Shown piece after piece: positions 1 through 7,848 of a stretch of 35,931 nt of DNA. The notes beneath the pieces were generated by a model, which was not told the origin of the DNA, did not search any database, and saw nothing but the letters and a program-made list of their open reading frames with translations. The first letter of the stretch is position 1. Each line of letters opens with the position of its first letter. The translations under genes and the position numbers were made by a program. The DNA comes from Dokdonia sp. (lineage in GTDB: Bacteria; Bacteroidota; Bacteroidia; Flavobacteriales; Flavobacteriaceae), in contig JAHDEV010000001.1 in assembly GCA_020628615.1 (NCBI GenBank), positions 39,820 through 75,750 of the forward strand. Reading direction: 5' to 3'.

Positions 1-285
1 ATTGGACAGTTCGGAAATGATAATGATGGTTTTACTACTATAAATGGTAATGATAACCTATCTGTAACTTTGCAAGTAGGCGATATGAACACTTCTAGTA
101 TAACACAAACCGGAGATAGTAATGGTGCATTAACTGCTCAATTTGGAGCAGGAAACGTATCTACAGTATTACAAGACGGTACGTCTAACGGGTCTCTAGT
201 AGGTCAGTTAGGTGCAGGTAACACAAGTACAGTTTCTCAAACAGGTACTGGTAACACTTCTGTAGTATTACAAGCTGGATTCTAA
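1..285 (+). CDS. Curlin-like repeat protein, C-terminal part
   Basis: The gene enters the window already open in frame 1, so its start and signal peptide are missing. The 94 visible residues are almost entirely a degenerate 11-residue repeat with Q at about position 5 and N at about position 10, for example SVTLQVGDMNT, SSITQTGDSNG, ALTAQFGAGNV, STVLQDGTSNG, SLVGQLGAGNT and STVSQTGTGNT, ending in QAGF. Two such units make the roughly 22-residue repeat of the CsgA/CsgB curlin family, which stacks into a beta-solenoid and forms extracellular amyloid. Gly, Ser, Thr, Asn and Gln dominate and Cys is absent. There is no type IX sorting domain at the C terminus, so export through a CsgG-like curli system is the natural guess; any csg genes would lie upstream, outside the window. 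A strong terminator follows. The repeat class is clear; a role in biofilm or adhesion is inferred from the family. Confidence 0.8.
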   Translation: MGQFGNDNDGFTTINGNDNLSVTLQVGDMNTSSITQTGDSNGALTAQFGAGNVSTVLQDGTSNGSLVGQLGAGNTSTVSQTGTGNTSVVLQAGF

Positions 286-349
286 GCATAAAAACATAAA
301 GCCATTATAGACATTGTAGTTATTATTAATTAATAATTATATAAATGGT

Positions 350-384
350 GAAAGCACTGCCGTATGGTGGTGCTTTCTTTTTTT
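350..384 (+). terminator. Rho-independent terminator after the curlin-like gene
   Basis: A 12-bp stem (350-361 with 366-377, two G-T wobbles) closes a 4-nt loop, GTAT, and is followed directly by seven T residues. It separates the curlin-like gene from the pyr genes. Confidence 0.85.
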
Positions 385-402
385 AGAGAAGGGGTTGCAG
401 AG

Positions 403-422
403 TACGCTTTCGCGAAAGCGTA
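403..422. repeat. Interspersed palindrome, copy 1 (intergenic)
   Basis: A full 20-bp copy, TACGCTTTCGCGAAAGCGTA. It lies between the curlin terminator and the pyrR promoter. The outer flanks are G on the left and A on the right, so the element reads as GTACGC...GCGTAA on the + strand. Confidence 0.9.
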
Positions 423-453
423 ACAAACCCTACCAGTAAACCTTAATATTGTG

Positions 454-461
454 TAACTTTG
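454..461 (+). promoter_or_regulatory. -7 box of pyrR
   Basis: TAACTTTG matches the Bacteroidota sigma consensus TAnnTTTG. Exactly 27 nt separate it from the pyrR ATG, giving an expected leader of about 20 nt. I see no clear -33 TTG at the right distance. Confidence 0.6.
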
Positions 462-488
462 TCCTCCGAACAGATTTCGGAAATATCT

Positions 489-1028
489 ATGAGCCAAAAA
501 GTACTTCTTAACGCGACAGAGATCAACATCATTCTCAATCGTCTGGCTTGTCAACTCATTGAGAATCATCTAGATTTTAAAGAAACCGTTTTAATAGGTA
601 TACAGCCCAGAGGTGTCTACCTAGCCGAACGTATTAAAAAGTTATTGATAGAAGAATATGCCATAGAAGAAATAAAGCTAGGCTATCTTGATATCACTTT
701 TTATAGAGATGATTTTAGAAGAACAGAGAAGACGCTAGAAGCAAATAAGACCAAGATTGATTTTGTAGTAGAAAAGAAAAAGGTAGTCTTTATAGACGAC
801 GTTCTTTATACAGGTAGAAGCATTAATGCTGCTCTTACCGCAGTACAAAGCTTTGGACGTCCAGAAGAGGTAGAGCTGCTATGTCTTATAGATAGAAGGT
901 TCTCTCGACACCTACCTATACAACCAGACTATAAAGGGCGACAGGTAGATGCAATAAATGAAGAAAAAGTAAAGGTGTGCTGGAAAGAAAATGAAGGCGA
1001 AGACACCGTATATCTTGTAAAAAGCTAA
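489..1028 (+). CDS. pyrR: PyrR-type uracil phosphoribosyltransferase / pyrimidine regulator
   Basis: The product is 179 residues, the usual PyrR length. It has a type I phosphoribosyltransferase fold with the PRPP-binding signature VVFIDDVLYTGRS at residues 99-111 and the PyrR-typical segments GIQPRGVYLAERI (37-49) and DITFYRDDFRR (68-78). The family converts uracil and PRPP to UMP, and in Firmicutes it also binds pyr mRNA to control attenuation. I start it at ATG 489 because a frame extension to TTG 459 would run into the -7 box. pyrB follows after 9 nt. The expected leader is only about 20 nt, too short for a classical PyrR attenuator in front of this operon, so enzyme activity or regulation elsewhere seems more likely here. 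Confidence 0.92.
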   Translation: MSQKVLLNATEINIILNRLACQLIENHLDFKETVLIGIQPRGVYLAERIKKLLIEEYAIEEIKLGYLDITFYRDDFRRTEKTLEANKTKIDFVVEKKKVVFIDDVLYTGRSINAALTAVQSFGRPEEVELLCLIDRRFSRHLPIQPDYKGRQVDAINEEKVKVCWKENEGEDTVYLVKS

Positions 1029-1037
1029 TTTTTGAGT

Positions 1038-1967
1038 ATGAGTGAGCTTAGTGTCAACCATTTGCTGGGTATTAAATATATCACTGCTGCAGATATTGAA
1101 CTTATTTTTAAAACGGCAGATCATTTTAAGGAAGTGATTAATAGACCTATTAAAAAAGTTCCTTCTTTACGTGATATTACCATCGCAAATCTTTTTTTTG
1201 AAAACAGCACCCGTACAAAGCTCTCCTTTGAGCTAGCCGAAAAGAGATTAAGCGCAGATGTAATTAACTTCTCTGCTGCAGCCTCTTCTGTTAAGAAGGG
1301 AGAAACACTTATAGATACCGTAAATAACATCTTATCTATGAAGGTAGATATGGTGGTAATGCGTCACCCTAACCCTGGAGCAGGTATCTTTTTATCAAAA
1401 CATATAAAAGCAAGTATAGTAAATGCTGGAGATGGCGCACACGAGCACCCTACGCAAGCGTTACTAGATAGTTACTCTATACGTGAGAAACTAGGTGATG
1501 TTGCTGGAAAAAACGTGGTCATAGTGGGCGATATTTTACATAGTAGAGTAGCACTCTCAAATATTTATGCCCTCAAGCTACAAGGAGCAAATGTAAAAGT
1601 TTGTGGACCCAAAACATTAATGCCTAAGTACATTGAATCACTAGGCGTTGAGGTAGAGCTAGATTTAAGAAAAGCACTAGAGTGGTGTGATGTGGCAAAT
1701 ATGCTTAGAGTACAAAACGAGCGTATGGACATAAGCTACTTCCCTAGTACCAGAGAGTACACCCAGCAGTATGGAGTAAATAAACAACTGCTTAACTCGC
1801 TTAATAAGGAAATTGTAATAATGCACCCAGGTCCCATAAATAGAGGTGTAGAGATTACCAGTGATGTGGCAGACTCAGACCAAGCTATTATTCTAGATCA
1901 AGTACAAAATGGAGTAGCTGTGAGAATGGCTGTCATCTATTTACTTGCGTCAAAAATTAAGCAATAA
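1038..1967 (+). CDS. pyrB: Aspartate carbamoyltransferase catalytic chain
   Basis: This enzyme condenses carbamoyl phosphate with aspartate, the committed step of UMP synthesis, in the cytoplasm. The 309 residues carry the carbamoyl-phosphate loop ENSTRTKLSFE (55-65, S-T-R-T), RHPNPGAG, and the EHPTQALLD active-site motif; the C-terminal half has the aspartate-binding domain ending in the HPGPINRG motif. ATG 1038 gives the family-like N terminus MSELSVNHLLGIKYI; a TTG two codons earlier is possible. No pyrI regulatory chain is present, as expected for this phylum. The stop codon overlaps the next start by one base, so translational coupling is likely. Confidence 0.95.
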   Translation: MSELSVNHLLGIKYITAADIELIFKTADHFKEVINRPIKKVPSLRDITIANLFFENSTRTKLSFELAEKRLSADVINFSAAASSVKKGETLIDTVNNILSMKVDMVVMRHPNPGAGIFLSKHIKASIVNAGDGAHEHPTQALLDSYSIREKLGDVAGKNVVIVGDILHSRVALSNIYALKLQGANVKVCGPKTLMPKYIESLGVEVELDLRKALEWCDVANMLRVQNERMDISYFPSTREYTQQYGVNKQLLNSLNKEIVIMHPGPINRGVEITSDVADSDQAIILDQVQNGVAVRMAVIYLLASKIKQ

Positions 1968-2302
1968 TGAAAATTACAGAAAAGGATACGTACACTATAC
2001 TAGGAGATGATCGTGATGACGTGTTAGACTTTGCGATGTATCTCGAGAAAATAGTACCACTACATTACGATCAAAAAAACCTTGTTATAGATTTATTAAA
2101 GTATGAAAATCTCACTCTAGACCAACTTGTACAGTTTATAAAACTGTCTAACTACCAGCGTGGTGGTAAGCTCTCTTATGTGATTGTAAATACAGGGATA
2201 GATTATGACCTTGTACCAGACGAGATGGTGGTAGTCCCTACGCTAGAAGAGGCTGGAGATATTATCGCAATGGAAGAGATAGAGCGCGATCTCGGTTTTT
2301 AA
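1967..2302 (+). CDS. Small STAS-like protein between pyrB and rnz
   Basis: A 111-residue soluble protein with no signal peptide or membrane segment. The order of predicted elements (LVIDLLKYENLTLDQLV, then GGKLSYVIVNTG, then VVPTLEEAGDIIAMEEI) resembles the beta-strand, helix and terminal 'ptleEA' helix of STAS/anti-anti-sigma domains. The Ser normally phosphorylated in SpoIIAA proteins is not obvious: the equivalent stretch reads KYENLTLDQLV. The gene overlaps the pyrB stop by one base and precedes rnz by 10 nt, so it is expressed with them. I recall small proteins at this position next to rnz in other flavobacteria, but I know of no assigned function. The STAS assignment rests on pattern only. 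Confidence 0.6.
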   Translation: MKITEKDTYTILGDDRDDVLDFAMYLEKIVPLHYDQKNLVIDLLKYENLTLDQLVQFIKLSNYQRGGKLSYVIVNTGIDYDLVPDEMVVVPTLEEAGDIIAMEEIERDLGF

Positions 2303-2312
2303 AAATACAGTA

Positions 2313-3230
2313 ATGTCTAGCAATCTACATCTTACCATACTAGGTTGTTATGCAGCTGCTCCCGGTAGTTATAAAAACCCTACTTCTCAAGTTTTAGAAA
2401 TACGCAATAATCTATTGCTCATAGACTGTGGTGAAGGCACTCAAGTAGCGTTACGACGCAATAAGATTAAGTTTGCTCGTATTAAACACATTTTTATATC
2501 ACACCTGCACGGTGATCATTTTTTTGGTCTTATGGGTGTGATAACCACCTTTAGTTTACTTAAACGTACTGCGCCGCTTACCATTTATGGTCCTAAGGGT
2601 ATAAAAGAGCTTATCTTACTGCAATTAAAACTCACAAAAGGATTTACAAGCTATCCCTTACACTTTCGTGAAATAACAAGTAAGGAGCCAGAAGTGATTT
2701 TAGAAAATGAAGAGATTACGGTAACCACTATACCACTCAAGCATCGCATTTATACAAATGGTTTTTATTTTGAAGAAAAACTAGGTGAGCGCAAGCTAGA
2801 CATAACCGCTTGTTTAAAACTAGATATAGATCGTGCATATTATAATAAAATAAAGCAGGGAGGAGATATCACATTAGATAACGGGACCGTTGTAAAAAAT
2901 AATCAACTCACCTTTGACCCGCCGCAACCTAAAAGTTATGCTTATTGTAGTGATACTGCTTATTATGAAGAAATTGTATCACAAATACAAGGGGCAACAG
3001 CATTGTATCACGAGGCTACATTTTTAGAAAGTCACGCACACTTGTGTAAACCTACTGGGCATAGTACAGCAGCACAAGCGGCACAAATAGCAGCTATGGC
3101 TGGAGTAAAAAATTTAATATTAGGTCACTACTCTGTACGATATGGTGATTTACAAGAATTTATAAAAGAAGCCACACCCTACTTTGAAAATGTGCACCTA
3201 GGTGACGATGGTAAGAGTTTTACCTTTTAA
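2313..3230 (+). CDS. rnz: Ribonuclease Z (tRNase Z, short form)
   Basis: A metallo-beta-lactamase-fold endonuclease that removes the 3' trailer of tRNA precursors, usually those lacking an encoded CCA. The length of 305 residues matches the bacterial short form. The zinc motif SHLHGDH lies at residues 63-69 (H64, H66, D68, H69); further ligands are probably in LYHEATF, the PTGHSTA motif and LGHYSVRY near the C terminus. DCGEGTQ at 38-44 is also typical. ATG 2313 follows the previous stop by 10 nt. A 138-codon gene follows after 8 nt. Confidence 0.94.
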   Translation: MSSNLHLTILGCYAAAPGSYKNPTSQVLEIRNNLLLIDCGEGTQVALRRNKIKFARIKHIFISHLHGDHFFGLMGVITTFSLLKRTAPLTIYGPKGIKELILLQLKLTKGFTSYPLHFREITSKEPEVILENEEITVTTIPLKHRIYTNGFYFEEKLGERKLDITACLKLDIDRAYYNKIKQGGDITLDNGTVVKNNQLTFDPPQPKSYAYCSDTAYYEEIVSQIQGATALYHEATFLESHAHLCKPTGHSTAAQAAQIAAMAGVKNLILGHYSVRYGDLQEFIKEATPYFENVHLGDDGKSFTF

Positions 3231-3238
3231 AAAAGATT

Positions 3239-3655
3239 ATGATGGAAGAAGAAGTAAAGAAAATAGCAAAACCTATTTTAGCAAGATTACAAGTACATTT
3301 TGATGGTTTAATCCCTCGTAACCTGTTTCTTGTTAATCCAGATATACGTCTTAAAAAAGTTAATAAAACTTACGGGTCTACCTCTGTAAAGGATAGCATA
3401 AGTATTGCGTTTAAGGTTTATATTTTTGAAGATCAATACATCTGTGAGTACTTTTTAAATGCAGATGGATACACTGAGCACCGCAGATATAATATAGATA
3501 CAGATCAGGTAGAAATGCTTGAAAACTTTGAGGGGCAGTTTGGTGCAGAAGATTTTGATGATGACGATATGGATTATGAAGAATTTACCCGTATTAGAAA
3601 ACACAATGATAAGGTGAGAAAACTCTTGATAAAGAAAGGGTTTATGAGGAAATAA
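3239..3655 (+). CDS. Small acidic hypothetical protein downstream of rnz
   Basis: 138 residues, cytoplasmic, no transmembrane segment. I do not recognise a named domain. The N-terminal half is mixed alpha/beta, the middle has a strand-rich stretch (ISIAFKVYIFEDQYICEYFLN), and residues about 99-116 form a very acidic patch (AEDFDDDDMDYEEF) followed by a basic tail (RIRKHNDKVRKLLIKKGFMRK). This charge split could suit binding to a nucleic acid or a basic partner, which is speculation. Two adjacent ATGs (3239 and 3242) could both start it. It lies 8 nt after rnz and is probably the last gene of the pyrR operon; 51 nt and a separate promoter-like box precede pdxH. Confidence 0.75.
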   Translation: MMEEEVKKIAKPILARLQVHFDGLIPRNLFLVNPDIRLKKVNKTYGSTSVKDSISIAFKVYIFEDQYICEYFLNADGYTEHRRYNIDTDQVEMLENFEGQFGAEDFDDDDMDYEEFTRIRKHNDKVRKLLIKKGFMRK

Positions 3656-3673
3656 TACTGCAGCTTCCACTTT

Positions 3674-3681
3674 TAAATTTA
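3674..3681 (+). promoter_or_regulatory. Possible -7 box of pdxH
   Basis: TAAATTTA matches TAnnTTTG at seven of eight positions (last base differs) and is separated from the pdxH ATG by 25 nt, close to the spacing seen for pyrR and pfkA. AT-rich surroundings make a chance match possible. Confidence 0.35.
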
Positions 3682-3706
3682 TAGCGGTCTTTGTACATTT
3701 ACTACA

Positions 3707-4351
3707 ATGAACAGGGACTTACACGACTACAGAAAATCATACGAAAAAGGCGAGTTACTTATAGAAAACGTCGCACAACATCCTATAGATCAATTTAAAA
3801 CTTGGTTTAATGAGGTAGAAGAAGCTGGAGGTGTTGCAGAGCCTAACGCGATGACTATTGCCACGCTAGGTGATGACGGTTTTCCAAAATCAAGAATTGT
3901 ACTTCTTAAAGAGTATGACCAGCAAGGTTTTGTATTCTACACAAACTACACGAGTGAGAAAGGAGTGAGTATCGCTCAGCATCCTAAAGTAGGTGTTTCT
4001 TTCTTTTGGCCTAATTTAGAGAGACAAGTCATTATAAAAGGTGATATAGAAAAAGTTTCGGCTGCTCGTTCGGATGCATATTTTAATAATAGACCTAAAG
4101 ATAGTCAGCTAGGGGCATTAGTTTCAGACCAGAGCACTGTTATAAGAGATAGATCTATTCTTGAGGAAAAGATGATTTCGCTTAAAGCGAAATATAAAAA
4201 TCAAGATATACAGCGCCCTTCGCACTGGGGTGGTTACATCATAAAACCAGTTACAGTTGAATTCTGGCAAGGTAGGCCTAGTAGATTACACGACCGTGTG
4301 CGCTATCGTAAAGAAGGTGATAACTGGATAATAGAGCGACTAGCCCCTTGA
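3707..4351 (+). CDS. pdxH: Pyridoxamine/pyridoxine 5'-phosphate oxidase
   Basis: An FMN enzyme that oxidises pyridoxine or pyridoxamine 5'-phosphate to pyridoxal phosphate. The 214 residues match the family length. Recognisable parts are the FMN/substrate segment [19 protein letters not shown] with TSEKG (about 63-87), the flavin-pyrophosphate region [14 protein letters not shown], and the C-terminal signature [14 protein letters not shown] through WIIERLAP. The gene stops one base before sixA starts, so pdxH, sixA, ppk1 and ppx look like one transcript. A 19-bp inverted repeat at 4175-4193 (arms ATTTCGCTT) lies inside the conserved reading frame and is probably a chance arrangement of codons. 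Confidence 0.94.
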   Translation: MNRDLHDYRKSYEKGELLIENVAQHPIDQFKTWFNEVEEAGGVAEPNAMTIATLGDDGFPKSRIVLLKEYDQQGFVFYTNYTSEKGVSIAQHPKVGVSFFWPNLERQVIIKGDIEKVSAARSDAYFNNRPKDSQLGALVSDQSTVIRDRSILEEKMISLKAKYKNQDIQRPSHWGGYIIKPVTVEFWQGRPSRLHDRVRYRKEGDNWIIERLAP

Positions 4352-4352
4352 T

Positions 4353-4835
4353 ATGAAAACACTATACCTTGTAAGACACGCAAAGTCAAGTTGGAAATTT
4401 GATGTAATAGACCACGAGCGACCGCTCAATGAGCGAGGCCTTGAAGATGGACCAAAAATGGCTGAACATATTGCGGGTACGATGCCTAAGCCAGATCTTT
4501 TAATAAGCAGTGATGCCTTAAGAGCAAAAACTACGGCGGTGTTTTTTGCACAGGCATATGGTATTCCAGATACAGAGATTATACTTAATCATAAAATGTA
4601 CGATTTTGAAGGACGTGATCTGGTTGAGGTGATAAAGGGTGTAAGTGATGAGGTAGATACACTTATGGTTTTTGGTCATAATAATGCAATGACAAATTTT
4701 GTAAATTCCTATGGTGATTTACGAGTAGATAACGTAGCTACTGCAGCCTTTACGGCTATCAAATTTGAGATTCAGAGTTGGCAAGAGTTAACACCCGGAA
4801 AGACAATTTATCATAAGGCTCCAAAAGAACTTTAA
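4353..4835 (+). CDS. sixA: Histidine phosphatase of the SixA type
   Basis: 160 residues of the histidine phosphatase (phosphoglycerate-mutase-like) superfamily. The catalytic RHG-type motif reads LVRHAKSSW at residues 6-14, with the phospho-accepting His at 9. RPLNERG at 24-30, SSDALRAKTTA (about 53-63) and the second catalytic His in MVFGHNNAMT are all present. SixA in E. coli dephosphorylates phosphohistidine in signalling or PTS-related proteins, but the substrate is unknown in Bacteroidota. The gene sits directly between pdxH (1-nt gap) and ppk1 (1-nt gap). The pairing with polyphosphate genes suggests a phosphate-linked role, which is inference from context. Confidence 0.85.
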   Translation: MKTLYLVRHAKSSWKFDVIDHERPLNERGLEDGPKMAEHIAGTMPKPDLLISSDALRAKTTAVFFAQAYGIPDTEIILNHKMYDFEGRDLVEVIKGVSDEVDTLMVFGHNNAMTNFVNSYGDLRVDNVATAAFTAIKFEIQSWQELTPGKTIYHKAPKEL

Positions 4836-4836
4836 A

Positions 4837-6903
4837 ATGACGCAAACTAAAGAAAACAGGTATATAAATAGAGAACTAAGCTGGTTACAGTTTAACGCAC
4901 GTGTGTTACAAGAAGCAGCAGATGAGAGTGTGCCGCTTATAGAACGCTTTAGGTTTTTGGGTATTTTTTCAAATAACTTAGATGAGTTTTTTAAAGTACG
5001 ATATGCTACCGTACGTAGAATTGTAGATGCGGGTAAAACAGGTAGAAAAGCACTAGGAGTATACTCTGCCGAAGAGTTGCTTGGTAAAATAACCGAGATT
5101 GTTATTGAGCAACAGACAGAAAGTCTTGAGATTCTAGAAGACATTTACAAAAAGCTAGAAGAACAAAATATATATATGCTTACTGAGAAGGATGTAACAC
5201 TCCCTGAGCATAAAGCATTTATAAAAGACTTTTTTACAGATAAGGTAGCACTTGCTGTAGAGACTATCATATTGCGTAAGGATTTAGAATTACCACGTAT
5301 ACAAGATCTCGATGCCTACCTTATGGTAAAGATGACTCTTACAGAGGAGCAAAAGCCGCTATATGCACTGCTTGAGATACCTAGTACTTTAGATCGTTTT
5401 GTAGTACTCCCGCAGGTAGATGGTAAAGATTATATAATGATTCTAGATGATTTGATTCGTTATAATCTTGATACTATTTTTAGCATTTTTGAATATGACA
5501 GTATTACTGCACATATGATTAAAATAACTCGCGATGCAGAGTTAGATATTGAATCAGATCTTGGTAAAAGTTTTTTAGAGAAACTTACTCGTAGTGTAAA
5601 AGGAAGAGAAGATGGAGAGCCTGTACGTTTTGTATTTGATAAAACTATAGAAGAAGAGACCTTACAATTTTTACTTAATAAACTAGGTATAAAACGTAAG
5701 GATAGTATTATACCCGGCGGGCGTTATCATAACCGTAAGGATTATATGAACTTCCCTACATTTGGTAGGCAAGAACTTTATTACCCTAGTGTTAAGCCAT
5801 TACCCATACCAGGGATTAGTCTTGAAGACAATCTATTTTCTATAGTTGCAAAAAAAGATTTCTTACAATATACTCCTTATCAAAGTTTCTCATATACCAT
5901 CAAGTTTCTTAGAGAAGCTGCTTTAGACCCAAAAGTGAGATCTATAAAGATCACTATATATAGACTTGCAAAGCTTTCAAGTATAGCTAGCGCATTGATA
6001 AACGCGGCACAAAACGGTAAAGAAGTAACGGTACAGATTGAGCTTAGAGCAAGATTTGACGAAGAGTCAAATATGCGCTACGCAAAAAAAATGCAAAATG
6101 AAGGAGTAAGACTCATATTTGGCGTACCTGGTCTTAAAGTACACAGTAAAGTCTGTGTGATTGAGCGTGAAGAAGAAGGTAAAATTGTGCGCTATGGTTT
6201 TATAAGTACGGGTAATTTTAACCACGCTACAGCACGTATATATACAGATTACACGCTGTTTACAGCAAATAAAGAAATACTTAAAGACCTCTCAAAACTC
6301 TTTAACTTTTTTGATACTAATTATATTGTAAACAAGTACAAGCATTTAGTAGTATCTCCTCATTACTCACGTTCAAGAATGTATAAGCTCATTCAAGAGC
6401 AAATAGAAGTGGTTAAAAATGGGGGAGAAGGTCTCATAAGACTTAAACTCAACAGTATCTCAAACTACGATATAATAGATAAGCTATATGAAGCGAGTCA
6501 GGCTGGAGTAAAAATTAAAATGATTGTACGTGGCATTTGTTGTCTTATTCCAGGCGTTCCTGGTATGAGTGAAAACATTCAGGTTATAAGTATAATAGAT
6601 AAGTTCTTAGAACATCCTAGAGTATACATTTTTGGAACTTCCGGAGAAGAGAAAGTGTTCTTATCTTCATCAGACTGGATGAGCCGTAATCTGGACAACA
6701 GGGTAGAGGTTTCTGTCCCTATTTATGATGAAGATGTAAAGCAAGAAATTATAGATACTCACGAGATATCGTGGAGTGATAATGTAAAGGCGCGTGTTCT
6801 TAATAAACAAATGGATAATAAATATAAAAAAGACGAATTACCATTTGTAAGGTCACAATTTGCTACTTATGATTATTACGTAAACAAACTCACAGACATA
6901 TAG
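4837..6903 (+). CDS. ppk1: Polyphosphate kinase 1
   Basis: This enzyme reversibly makes inorganic polyphosphate from ATP. The 688 residues have the full PPK1 layout: N-terminal domain (YINRELSWLQFN, 9-20), middle domain, and two phospholipase-D-like C-terminal domains. The autophosphorylated His is H436 in GLKVHSKVCVI and the second essential His is H593 in FLEHPRVYIFG, almost the same numbering as E. coli H435 and H592. The STGNFNHATARIYTDY motif after the first His is also intact. The TAG stop shares one base with the GTG start of ppx, so synthesis and degradation of polyphosphate are translationally linked. Confidence 0.97.
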   Translation: MTQTKENRYINRELSWLQFNARVLQEAADESVPLIERFRFLGIFSNNLDEFFKVRYATVRRIVDAGKTGRKALGVYSAEELLGKITEIVIEQQTESLEILEDIYKKLEEQNIYMLTEKDVTLPEHKAFIKDFFTDKVALAVETIILRKDLELPRIQDLDAYLMVKMTLTEEQKPLYALLEIPSTLDRFVVLPQVDGKDYIMILDDLIRYNLDTIFSIFEYDSITAHMIKITRDAELDIESDLGKSFLEKLTRSVKGREDGEPVRFVFDKTIEEETLQFLLNKLGIKRKDSIIPGGRYHNRKDYMNFPTFGRQELYYPSVKPLPIPGISLEDNLFSIVAKKDFLQYTPYQSFSYTIKFLREAALDPKVRSIKITIYRLAKLSSIASALINAAQNGKEVTVQIELRARFDEESNMRYAKKMQNEGVRLIFGVPGLKVHSKVCVIEREEEGKIVRYGFISTGNFNHATARIYTDYTLFTANKEILKDLSKLFNFFDTNYIVNKYKHLVVSPHYSRSRMYKLIQEQIEVVKNGGEGLIRLKLNSISNYDIIDKLYEASQAGVKIKMIVRGICCLIPGVPGMSENIQVISIIDKFLEHPRVYIFGTSGEEKVFLSSSDWMSRNLDNRVEVSVPIYDEDVKQEIIDTHEISWSDNVKARVLNKQMDNKYKKDELPFVRSQFATYDYYVNKLTDI

Positions 6904-7790
6904 TGCTTAACATACTAAAATACGCAGCAATAGATATAGGATCTAATGCGATTAGATTACTTGTTGCAAACATAATTGAGCAAGAAAACGGACCTACATT
7001 ATTTAGAAAAAATGCCCTAGTACGAGTGCCCATACGCCTAGGAGAAGATGTCTTTATTAATGGAGAAATCTCTTTAAAAAATCAGGCACGTATGGAAGAT
7101 GCGATGAAAGCATTTAGGCTACTTATGAATGCACATCAGGTAAAAGAATACCGTGCCTGTGCTACCAGTGCGATGAGAGATGCAAAAAATGGTCACGCTT
7201 TCGCGAAAAAAATAAAAGAAGCGTCAAATATTAATATTGAAATTATAGACGGTGAAGAAGAGGCACAAATTATCGCCGCGACAGATCTTCAAAGTTTTAT
7301 AAAAGAAGACAGAACATACATCTACGTAGATGTAGGAGGTGGAAGCACAGAGATAACTATTTATCATATGGGTAAGGTTGTTGCCTCGAGGTCTTTTAAA
7401 ATAGGAACAGTAAGACTTCTTAATGATCTTGTTGCTTCAGAAGATTGGGAAGTTTTTAAAAACTGGATACATAGGCACTGTAAAGATTTTACTCACATAG
7501 ACCTTATAGGCTCTGGTGGAAACATTAATAAAGTGTTTAAACTGAGTACAAAAAAACCAGGTAAAACATTATCATATTTATTCTTATCACAACTATACAA
7601 AGATTTAAGTGATATGAGCTACGAGCAACGCGTGATAGAATTACAGCTCAATCCAGACCGTGCAGACGTTATAATACCCGCTTTAAGAATATACCTACAA
7701 GCAATGAAGTCATCAAAAGCAAAGCAAATAATTGTCCCAAAAATTGGTCTTGCAGATGGTATTATCAAAAGTTTATATCTTTCAAAATAA
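6903..7790 (+). CDS. ppx: Exopolyphosphatase / guanosine pentaphosphatase family protein
   Basis: 295 residues, the short single-module form of the Ppx/GppA ASKHA phosphatases that remove terminal phosphate from polyphosphate or pppGpp. AAIDIGSNAIRLLVANI at 8-24 is the phosphate 1 loop, IIDGEEEAQ and YVDVGGGSTEIT the next nucleotide or phosphate-binding motifs, and LIGSGGNINKV the phosphate 2 region. It starts at GTG 6903 inside the ppk1 stop; no nearby ATG fits the family N terminus. Residues 98-103 read HAFAKK over bases 7195-7208, which contain a decayed form of the interspersed palindrome. The family appears collinear here, so this may be coincidence. Confidence 0.92.
   Translation: MLNILKYAAIDIGSNAIRLLVANIIEQENGPTLFRKNALVRVPIRLGEDVFINGEISLKNQARMEDAMKAFRLLMNAHQVKEYRACATSAMRDAKNGHAFAKKIKEASNINIEIIDGEEEAQIIAATDLQSFIKEDRTYIYVDVGGGSTEITIYHMGKVVASRSFKIGTVRLLNDLVASEDWEVFKNWIHRHCKDFTHIDLIGSGGNINKVFKLSTKKPGKTLSYLFLSQLYKDLSDMSYEQRVIELQLNPDRADVIIPALRIYLQAMKSSKAKQIIVPKIGLADGIIKSLYLSK
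7195..7208. repeat. Degenerate copy of the interspersed palindrome in ppx (uncertain)
   Basis: The left arm ACGCTTTCGCGAAA is intact but the right arm continues AAAA instead of GCGT. In frame it encodes AFAK. It could be a decayed copy or a chance match in a codon-conserved region. Confidence 0.4.
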
Positions 7791-7813
7791 ATGTTAACAT
7801 AAATAAAATGATG

Positions 7814-7821
7814 TATATTTA
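7814..7821 (+). promoter_or_regulatory. Possible -7 box of the first barrel gene
   Basis: TATATTTA fits TAnnTTTG except for its last base and is separated from ATG 7849 by 27 nt, the same distance as at pyrR and pfkA. Confidence 0.45.
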
Positions 7822-7848
7822 AGCCCTAATCCCCTGAAAATTGGATAA

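Noticed and set aside
330-569. Minus-strand reading frame of 79 codons containing YAFAKAYS
   Set aside because: It runs across a terminator, a palindrome copy and the pyrR promoter and start. The AFAKA peptide comes only from the repeat.
4175-4193. 19-bp inverted repeat ATTTCGCTT-A-AAGCGAAAT inside pdxH
   Set aside because: Different from the interspersed element and explained by conserved codons for ISLKAKY; single occurrence.
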